DNA from: JBHIBD01 sp046758865
GTDB lineage: Bacteria > Planctomycetota > Brocadiia > Brocadiales > Bathyanammoxibiaceae
Length of the DNA: 48,736 nucleotides
Direction: 5' to 3'
NCBI GenBank assembly: GCA_046758865.1
Contig: JBHIBD010000006.1
Location: 1 to 48,736 of the forward strand
This document shows, piece after piece, positions 43,295-48,736 of this stretch (position 1 is the stretch's first letter; every line of letters begins with the position of its first letter). Both the position numbers and the translations under genes were made by a program. The notes below the pieces were generated by a model that worked only from the letters and a program-made list of their open reading frames with translations, did not search any database and was not told the DNA's origin.

Positions 43295-43371
43295 GGTCCA
43301 ACATTAAAACATATAACTCCTCAATCAATAACATAGCACCTTCAGGCAGTCCTTTAAGACGGTAGACAATA

Positions 43372-44997
43372 TTGCCCAAGCACTCTTTCATAAGGTCTGC
43401 TAGCACAATAAGCCTCTGCACCCTCCTCAGCCGTGTGCTGGGCCTAACCCGCGACATCCTCTGTGCCAGCGTTTTTGGCACGGGCATGGTCTGGGATGCC
43501 TTTGCGGTGGCCTTCCGTGTGCCGAACCTATTCCGCAGGCTTTTCGGTGAAGGTGCCCTGACAGCGGCTTTTGTGCCGATATTCACCGAATACCTGGAAA
43601 AGCGTGGTGAACGTGAATCCTGGGTACTGGCAAGTGTGGTCGCAACGATACTGGGCATCTCCCTCGCTCTGGCGGTAATCCTGGGGGAGGTTGTTTTCTA
43701 CCTACTCCCGAAACTCACACCAATCAGCGCAAAGTGGCAACTCGTGCTGGACCTATTGGCCGTAATGTTCCCCTACATGCCGTTTATCTGCCTGGCAGCC
43801 CTGGTATCGGCCATCCTTAACTGCCTTCGGCATTTCCTCATGCCCGCCCTGTCTCCGGTGGTGCTAAACGTGTGCTGGATAATGGGCCTAATATTTCTGG
43901 CACCAGCACTGGGAGATACCCAAGGAGTGAGGATCTTTGGTGTAGCGCTGGCCGTTGTGATAGCCGGTCTTGTACAACTTGGTATGCAGCTAATGGTGCT
44001 CAGAAACAGGGGACACAGTGTGAGTCTTGTCTGGGAGCCCTCTCATCCAGGACTCAGACAGGTCGCAGGGCTGATAGGGCCGATGGTCTTCGGCCTGGCA
44101 GTGGTGCAGGTAAATGTACTCTTAGACAGCCTTATCGCTGTAGGGCTTGCCTCTTCGCCAGACGGCCCTAGCTCCTTCACGCCGTGGGGAAACTATTCGC
44201 TTGAATATCCGCTTAAGAGCGGAGCGGCATCGGTACTATACTACGGAGACCGTATAATGGGGTTTCCACTAGCAGTTGTGGGCATTGCCATGGCTACAGC
44301 AATCTTCCCCACACTCTCAACATATGCCGTGAGGAAGGACTGGGAGGCATTTTCTGTCACCCTCTATAAGATACTACGGATAGTGGTATTCACAAGCATA
44401 CCAGCGTCTCTGGGGCTTATGGTACTGGGTGGACCGCTCGTAGAACTATTCTTTGAGAGAAACGCCTTCACACAGGAGTCCACACTCCGTACGACCTCAG
44501 TAATCCTCTTCTATGCCACAGGAATATGGGCATACTGCTCCCTGCATATCCTGATAAGGGCCTTCTATTCTCTGCAGGACACATCAACCCCTGTAAAGGT
44601 GGGTGCGGGCATGGTGGGTCTTAACCTGACGCTGAACCTTTCTCTGATTTGGTTCTTAAGGGAAGGTGGTCTGGCACTGGCCACGGCCATCTCTGCCATG
44701 GTACAGACGACCATACTGCTTATTATTCTGAAAAAGAGGCTTGACATAAAGGGCTTTGGGGGAATGTCAGCATCAGTGGGCAAGACCATACTGGCCTCAA
44801 CCATCATGGTGCTTGTCTGTACTGCCACATTGAATTTGCTACCTGAACATCACGGAGACCTTTCATTAAAGGTAGCAAGGCTCTTTTTACCACTCCTGGC
44901 TGCAGTTACCACCTTTCTTGGTGCGGCCTATCTGTTAAGGTCGGAGGAGCTTCAGCATCTGTACGATGAATTGGTTAAAAAAGTTAAAACGGAATAA
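43372..44997 (+). CDS. murJ: Lipid II flippase MurJ
   Basis: Flips lipid II across the inner membrane for peptidoglycan synthesis. The 541 residues contain about 14 membrane helices. SLCTLLSRVLGLTRDILCA near 14, FRRLFGEGALTAAFVPIFTEY near 55 and LYYGDRIMGFPLAVVGIAMATAIFP near 286 are family blocks. It starts with TTG and lies 77 nt after thiE on the same strand. It implies the organism has, or recently had, a peptidoglycan pathway, in line with modern data for Planctomycetes. Confidence 0.93.
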   Translation: MPKHSFIRSASTISLCTLLSRVLGLTRDILCASVFGTGMVWDAFAVAFRVPNLFRRLFGEGALTAAFVPIFTEYLEKRGERESWVLASVVATILGISLALAVILGEVVFYLLPKLTPISAKWQLVLDLLAVMFPYMPFICLAALVSAILNCLRHFLMPALSPVVLNVCWIMGLIFLAPALGDTQGVRIFGVALAVVIAGLVQLGMQLMVLRNRGHSVSLVWEPSHPGLRQVAGLIGPMVFGLAVVQVNVLLDSLIAVGLASSPDGPSSFTPWGNYSLEYPLKSGAASVLYYGDRIMGFPLAVVGIAMATAIFPTLSTYAVRKDWEAFSVTLYKILRIVVFTSIPASLGLMVLGGPLVELFFERNAFTQESTLRTTSVILFYATGIWAYCSLHILIRAFYSLQDTSTPVKVGAGMVGLNLTLNLSLIWFLREGGLALATAISAMVQTTILLIILKKRLDIKGFGGMSASVGKTILASTIMVLVCTATLNLLPEHHGDLSLKVARLFLPLLAAVTTFLGAAYLLRSEELQHLYDELVKKVKTE

Positions 44998-45068
44998 GAC
45001 TAGTCTGCCTATGTTCCGGGTGATTAAGAGCTCTGCAAAAGCCCCCCGATACTATGTGTTATTTTAAA

Positions 45069-45118
45069 TGTAGCGTGCGACCTTGCGTCGCACGTGCGAG
45101 GTAAACTCGCACGCTACA
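45069..45118. repeat. TGTAGCGTG-family palindromic element
   Basis: Ends TGTAGCGTGCGA and TCGCACGCTACA are a perfect 12-bp inverted repeat. Inside are two shorter stems, GTGCGACC..GTCGCAC and CGTGCGAG..CTCGCACG. The family matches are listed at 8504. Confidence 0.75.
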
Positions 45119-45163
45119 TCTCTGAAAAAGTACTGTAGGGACAGGTCTTCAGACCTGCCTGTA

Positions 45164-45193
45164 TTTCCCCTCCCCCTGACGGGGGAGGGGAAA
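45164..45193. repeat. 13-bp GC-rich hairpin
   Basis: TTTCCCCTCCCCC and GGGGGAGGGGAAA form a perfect 13-bp stem with a TGAC loop. It lies between murJ and the GDT1-like gene. It has no T-run after it on either strand but is stable enough to impede transcription or exonucleases. Confidence 0.55.
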
Positions 45194-45303
45194 AGAGAAG
45201 CAATTCCCGTCAAGGAAAGGACAACAAAAAAGATAGTTTTTCCGGAGGTATCAATGCATCGTGTAATGCCGAAGACAAGCACACTAATTTAAGGAGAACG
45301 CTC

Positions 45304-45582
45304 ATGGAGATAGATTGGAAGGTACTTATCAGCACCTTTGGTGCTATTTTTATTGCAGAACTCGGGGATAAGACACAGATAGCGGCAATATTTCTCTCAA
45401 GTCAGACCGGCAAGCCCCTGGCGGTCTTCGCCGGTGCAGTTCTGGCCATGGCCATACTGACGCTGGTAGGTGTCACCCTGGGGGCAGAGATTGCGCAGGC
45501 CGTGCCCATGAAATACATCCGCACCGGAGCAGCCACTGTCTTCATCGGGCTGGGAATACTAATACTTCTTGGCAAGTTCTAG
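45304..45582 (+). CDS. GDT1/UPF0016 family cation transporter, single-domain form
   Basis: A 92-residue membrane protein with about three helices and one copy of the family signature ELGDKTQ (21-27). TMEM165/GDT1 proteins export Mn2+ or Ca2+ and usually have two such units in about 190-230 residues, so this half-size form would have to pair with itself or with another half. AAGGAG precedes the ATG. It converges on proB with a 4-nt gap. Mn2+ export is a family-level inference. Confidence 0.82.
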   Translation: MEIDWKVLISTFGAIFIAELGDKTQIAAIFLSSQTGKPLAVFAGAVLAMAILTLVGVTLGAEIAQAVPMKYIRTGAATVFIGLGILILLGKF

Positions 45583-45586
45583 ATTC

Positions 45587-46717
45587 TTATTGGATTAATA
45601 CCATATTATCCCTGTGCACTACTTCGTCATAAGGCTTGGTGCCTAGAATCTTCTTTATTGAGGCGCTAGGATGCCCCTTTATCTTCACAAGCTCCGAAGA
45701 GGAGTAGTTGGTAAGGCCCCTGGCAAACTCGGCCTTATCGCTTAGAGTCGATATAGAAACCACGTCCCCCCTCTCAAAACTTCCGTCCACATCGGCTATC
45801 CCAGATGCCAGGAGGCTTTTGCCCCTTTTCGAGAGGGCATTGAAGGCACCGTCGTCTACATATATTTTGCCCTTGGGCCGCAGCGTGAAACCTATCCAGC
45901 GTTTGCGGCTTGTGAGCTTTTTGTGGGCAGGGAGAAAGAGTGTACCCAATGCCTCACCGTCCATTATCCTCAACAAAACATTAGGCTCCCTGCCGTTTGC
46001 TACAATAACCGCCTCGCCGGAATTTGTTGCTATGCGCGTGGCCTTCAGCTTGCTCTCCATGCCACCCATACCAAGGTGCGTCTTGGACCTGGACGCAAGT
46101 CTTTCTATGTTTGGGGTAATTTCCTCCACCAGCGGCACGAGTCCCGTGTCCTCATCCGGCCTTTCGTAGAGGCCGTCCACGGAGGATAGCATCACCAACA
46201 ATTCTGCCCCCAAGAGATTGGTAACCAAGGCAGACAGGATATCGTTATCGCTAAAGCTGATTTCTTCCACCGAGACGGTATCATTTTCGTTAATTATAGG
46301 TATGGCCTTAAGGCCAAATAGGGCGTTGATGGTGTTGCGGGTGTTCAGATACCGGTGACGCTCCTCCAAGTCTTCCCTGGTGAGCAGGACCTGGGCAGCA
46401 TGGTAGCCCTCGGCCTTAAAGCAGTCGTCGTAGGCCCCAATCAGCTTGCCCTGTCCCACGGCGGCGGCGGCCTGTATCTCAGGGAAGGTCGATGGCCTCT
46501 TGCTCATGCCCAGTTCCCCCATCCCGGCACCTACAGCACCAGAACTTACGACAACTACCTCGTAGCCACGTCTCCTCAGGCCCACTATCTGGCTAGAGAG
46601 GCTTGCCACCTGGGTCGTATCCAGAAGTCCCTCCCCCGTAGTAATTATTCCAGTGCCTACCTTTACGACCAGCCTCTTAGTCTTCGAGATAATCGCTTTT
46701 CTGTAATCTTCCTTCAT
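45587..46717 (-). CDS. proB: Glutamate 5-kinase with PUA domain
   Basis: Phosphorylates glutamate in the first step of proline synthesis. The amino-acid kinase domain opens RLVVKVGTGIITTGEGLLD, with VVVVSSGAVGAGMGELG near 55, INENDTVSVEEISF near 142 and GMGGMESKLKATRIA near 218. The C-terminal PUA domain begins near 280 (KGKIYVDDGAFNALSKRGKS). The 376 residues match the two-domain form, which is subject to proline feedback. proA is not in the window. Its start is divergent from the histone gene. Confidence 0.95.
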   Translation of the reverse strand: MKEDYRKAIISKTKRLVVKVGTGIITTGEGLLDTTQVASLSSQIVGLRRRGYEVVVVSSGAVGAGMGELGMSKRPSTFPEIQAAAAVGQGKLIGAYDDCFKAEGYHAAQVLLTREDLEERHRYLNTRNTINALFGLKAIPIINENDTVSVEEISFSDNDILSALVTNLLGAELLVMLSSVDGLYERPDEDTGLVPLVEEITPNIERLASRSKTHLGMGGMESKLKATRIATNSGEAVIVANGREPNVLLRIMDGEALGTLFLPAHKKLTSRKRWIGFTLRPKGKIYVDDGAFNALSKRGKSLLASGIADVDGSFERGDVVSISTLSDKAEFARGLTNYSSSELVKIKGHPSASIKKILGTKPYDEVVHRDNMVLIQ

Positions 46718-46739
46718 AAAGTTTTTCTACCAAAAACTA

Positions 46740-46767
46740 TTGACATTTAACCACCTTGTGATATTAT
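46740..46767 (+). promoter_or_regulatory. Sigma-70-type promoter of the histone gene
   Basis: TTGACA at 46740-46745 and TATTAT at 46762-46767, 16 nt apart. The predicted transcript has a leader of about 90 nt before the strong ribosome binding site AAAGGAGGTAAAG. A dedicated consensus promoter and ribosome binding site point to high expression. Confidence 0.65.
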
Positions 46768-46865
46768 TCAGCCCCGTGTACTCGAATGCAAACTGTGCTC
46801 CTCTACCGGTAGATTATAGTACAGTCTTCTATAAACTCAACTGATCCTTCCCAAAGGAGGTAAAG

Positions 46866-47063
46866 ATGATCAAGAGGAAAAGTGGTTCAAGAGATACTCT
46901 AGTAGTAGGGAGCAAGGTAAGGGAATATATAAAGAAAAAAGGGTGCCTGACATCTGGAGAACTTGTCTCTGCGCTGAGCTGCAAGGTTGAATGTTTGATA
47001 GACAGCGCCATTGAAAGGGCAAAGGCCAACAAGCGAAAGACCGTCAGTGCGCAGGACGTATAA
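46866..47063 (+). CDS. Bacterial histone-fold protein (Bd0055/HBb-like)
   Basis: A 65-residue basic protein with a single histone fold. Residues 13-25 match helix 1 (VVGSKVREYIKKKG), 28-55 the long helix 2, and the loop plus start of helix 3 reads RKTVSAQD (57-64). In the archaeal histone HMfB the same place reads RKTIKAED, so the Arg-Asp pair (R57, D64) keeps the exact spacing. Helix 3 is cut short, as in the small bacterial histones such as Bdellovibrio Bd0055, which coat or bend DNA. It has a consensus promoter and a near-perfect ribosome binding site. The family call is firm; how it binds DNA is inference. Confidence 0.85.
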   Translation: MIKRKSGSRDTLVVGSKVREYIKKKGCLTSGELVSALSCKVECLIDSAIERAKANKRKTVSAQDV

Positions 47064-47123
47064 TTTCGATTCCCTGTTTACTGCCCACAATTCTTAAAAA
47101 ACATAAAAATACCCTGGAGGAAC

Positions 47124-48563
47124 TTAGCCGACCTTTATCTTCCGTTTGAGAAGCTCGTTGACAACCTGGGGGTTAGCTTTGCCTTTAGTCTCGCGCATTA
47201 TCTGGCCGACAAGAAAACCCAGTGCTGCCTTTTTCCCTTTTTGATAATCACCAACGGCCACTGGGTTTTCCTCCAGAACCCTTAGAATAATTTGTTCTAT
47301 CTCTTCTTTATCACTTATCTGGAGGAGTCCCTTTTCCTTCACTATCTCGGCGGCATCTCTACCAGTGTCAGCCATGTCCACAAATACCCCTCGGGCAACG
47401 GGCATGCTTACGGCACTTCCCTCAACCATCTTTACTAGCTCCACTAACATCTCGGGGCGCACCTTAAAATCCTTTATCTCAACCTTCCTCTCCTTAAGCT
47501 CCCTGAGCACATCATTAGTTATCCAATTACTGAGGGATTTGGGAGAGGTATGGAGTTCTACACACCGTTCAAAATAATCTGCCACTGCCTTGTCTTCTGT
47601 AAGCACCCCTGCATCATAGTCTGAAAGAGAGTATTCCTCCACAAACCGATTCCTTCTAGAAAGTGGAAGCTCAGGTAGTGTAGACTTGAGTTCGTCGAGC
47701 CAACTCTCTTCAATTACCATCGGTACAAGGTCAGGCTCCGGGAAGTACCTGTAGTCATGGGCCTCTTCCTTGGTGCGCATCCTCTCGGTCTTACCCCTTA
47801 CCTCGTCCCATAGCCGAGTCTCCATATCCACCTCTTTACCTGAGTCTAAAATATCCGTTTGACGCACCATTTCATATTCCAGGGCCTTCAGCACCGCCTT
47901 CATAGAGTTAAGATTCTTCATCTCCACCCTACTGCCCAATTTCTCCTGGCCCATGGGTCTCAGCGATATTGAGGCCTCAAACCTGAGAGACCCCTCTTGC
48001 ATCTTGCAGTCCGACACCTCGTTGTAGAGCAGGATGTTTCTCAGGGTCAGCATAAACTGCTCCACCTCTTCCAGACTCCGCATGTCTGGATTGGTGACTA
48101 TCTCAAGAAGCGGGACACCAGCACGGTTGAAATCGACAAGACTGTAATCAGCCGAGGGGTCTTCCGGATGTATAAGCTTGCCTGCCTCCTCTTCCAAATG
48201 AACGTTGTTGATGCTTATTTTCTTTCTTCCGCCATTTGACCTTATTTCAACATACCCGTCCACCCCAAGGTTGAGATAATTCTGTGATATCTGATAGTTC
48301 TTCGGCAGGTCGGGATAGTAATAGTTTTTTCGGTCAAATGTGCTGAAGAGGTTTATCCTGCTGTTAAGTGCCAGAGCCGTCCTCAGGCTATATTCCAAGG
48401 CCTTTTTATTGAGCACAGGGAGCACCCCCGGCATACCCAGGCACACAGGACAGACCTGGGTGTTAGGGGGTGCACCAAAAACGGTAGAGCACCCACACCA
48501 GAGCTTGGACGCGGTCGCAAGCTCTGAATGTGTCTCAAGACCTATTACTACCTCGTATTTCAT
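47124..48563 (-). CDS. gatB: Aspartyl/glutamyl-tRNA(Asn/Gln) amidotransferase subunit B
   Basis: Kinase-like subunit that phosphorylates misacylated Glu-tRNAGln or Asp-tRNAAsn before transamidation. The zinc site is C23, C25, C38 and C41 (LWCGCS ... VCPVCLGMPG). DFNRAGVPLLEIVT near 144 and RMRTKEEAHDYRYFPEPDL near 261 are signatures. The C-terminal YqeY-like tail (AALGFLVGQIMRETKGKANP) is complete at 479 residues. gatA and gatC are not in the window. It converges on the histone gene. Confidence 0.96.
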   Translation of the reverse strand: MKYEVVIGLETHSELATASKLWCGCSTVFGAPPNTQVCPVCLGMPGVLPVLNKKALEYSLRTALALNSRINLFSTFDRKNYYYPDLPKNYQISQNYLNLGVDGYVEIRSNGGRKKISINNVHLEEEAGKLIHPEDPSADYSLVDFNRAGVPLLEIVTNPDMRSLEEVEQFMLTLRNILLYNEVSDCKMQEGSLRFEASISLRPMGQEKLGSRVEMKNLNSMKAVLKALEYEMVRQTDILDSGKEVDMETRLWDEVRGKTERMRTKEEAHDYRYFPEPDLVPMVIEESWLDELKSTLPELPLSRRNRFVEEYSLSDYDAGVLTEDKAVADYFERCVELHTSPKSLSNWITNDVLRELKERKVEIKDFKVRPEMLVELVKMVEGSAVSMPVARGVFVDMADTGRDAAEIVKEKGLLQISDKEEIEQIILRVLEENPVAVGDYQKGKKAALGFLVGQIMRETKGKANPQVVNELLKRKIKVG

Positions 48564-48590
48564 CTAAGTTCAATTATAACACGTTTTACG

Positions 48591-48619
48591 AACGTGGCAG
48601 ACGACCTGCCACGCTACGT
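48591..48619. repeat. TGTAGCGTG-family half element
   Basis: AACGTGGCAG and CTGCCACGCTACGT form one hairpin of the family, in opposite orientation to the copy at 48708. It lies upstream of gatB. Confidence 0.6.
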
Positions 48620-48707
48620 GTAAATGGTTATATATCATATATCCAGACATCTCTCTGAAAATGGAAATACCACTTTTGAATAGGATTTACCAAAATCTTA
48701 GTAAGCA

Positions 48708-48736
48708 ATGTAGCGTGGGAGCTTGCTCCCACGTTA
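48708..48736. repeat. TGTAGCGTG-family half element at the window edge
   Basis: TGTAGCGTGGGAGC followed by GCTCCCACGTT, with a perfect 8-bp stem (GTGGGAGC/GCTCCCAC). The window ends here, so any second half is not visible. Confidence 0.6.

Larger units (their letters stand above)
44998..45303. other. Gene-free repeat-rich gap (306 nt)
   Basis: No convincing gene. It holds the TGTAGCGTG-family element at 45069-45118, a short AGGTCT/AGACCT stem near 45142, the long C/G hairpin at 45164-45193 and the ribosome binding site AAGGAG of the next gene. Two open frames that cross the repeats are made of repeat sequence and lack any start signal. Confidence 0.6.

Noticed and set aside
44160..44250. Repeat inserted in murJ (CCGCTTAAGAGCGG resembles CCCCGCTTAAGGGG at 42525)
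   Set aside because: The encoded stretch leads straight into a normal MurJ block and related MurJ proteins have extra residues there; similarity is short.
45083..45292. Open frame between murJ and the GDT1-like gene
   Set aside because: Made mainly of palindromic repeats and lacks a ribosome binding site.
1..48736. tRNA, rRNA or CRISPR
   Set aside because: No cloverleaf-like sequence, rRNA motif or regularly spaced direct repeat was found in the gaps on either strand by reading; a covariance search could still find a small RNA.

Overview
The window looks like chromosome of an anaerobic, Gram-negative-type bacterium. The signs are KDO activation (kdsB), a MurJ lipid II flippase, an Rnf-type membrane oxidoreductase, an exported superoxide reductase, the futalosine menaquinone route (mqnA, mqnC) and a probable oxygen-independent route to a cobamide lower ligand. 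Base composition is near 50% G+C in most genes. Archaeal-type DNA topoisomerase VI, a histone-fold protein, HEAT-repeat proteins and abundant palindromic repeats fit a planctomycete or a related uncultured lineage. That placement is inference; no rRNA or other marker here settles it. Most of the sequence is compact housekeeping DNA with short gaps and several 4-nt overlaps.

Layout. 0.1-5 kb: dTMP kinase, pyrimidine-nucleoside phosphorylase, family 4 uracil-DNA glycosylase, glyQ, mogA and a MOSC gene. 5-8.5 kb: a duplicated small membrane protein, serA, a phosphoesterase and a DUF1844 gene. 8.7-13.1 kb: pyrG, kdsB, rtcB and archease, all on the minus strand. 13.4-14.2 kb: a CruF-type carotenoid gene. 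14.4-20.1 kb (minus): a secreted nuclease-fold protein, a Tat-exported superoxide reductase, then a ThiC/BzaF-like enzyme, a B12-type radical SAM protein and an O-methyltransferase. The last three resemble a bza operon for a methoxybenzimidazole cobamide ligand. 20.3-22.7 kb: rplM-rpsI, a TIM-barrel isomerase and nadD. 22.8-28.8 kb: larC coupled to rnfE-rnfA-rnfB, then rsmE and an NnrS-like membrane protein carrying two DUF1858 domains. 28.8-33.8 kb (minus): trkH, trkA and an exported HEAT/TPR protein. 34-36.2 kb: mqnA, mqnC and a shortened PII protein. 36.2-41.2 kb: topoisomerase VI A and B, separated by an AT-rich block of three small DNA-binding-type genes. 41.4-48.6 kb: birA, thiE, murJ, a half-size GDT1 protein, proB, a bacterial histone with its own promoter, and gatB.

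The points most worth following are: (1) a 65-residue bacterial histone about 6 kb from a topoisomerase VI pair; (2) the topoisomerase VI genes split by a low-G+C insert whose three products look like one operon; (3) the bzaF-bzaD-bzaC-like cluster, which predicts a methoxylated benzimidazole cobamide; and (4) a nested palindromic element translated in frame inside the bzaD-like gene, comparable in principle to the protein-embedded palindromic elements of Rickettsia. Related two-hairpin palindromes are scattered through the intergenic DNA.

I saw no tRNA or rRNA gene, CRISPR array, transposase gene, prophage, convincing riboswitch or canonical T-tailed terminator.
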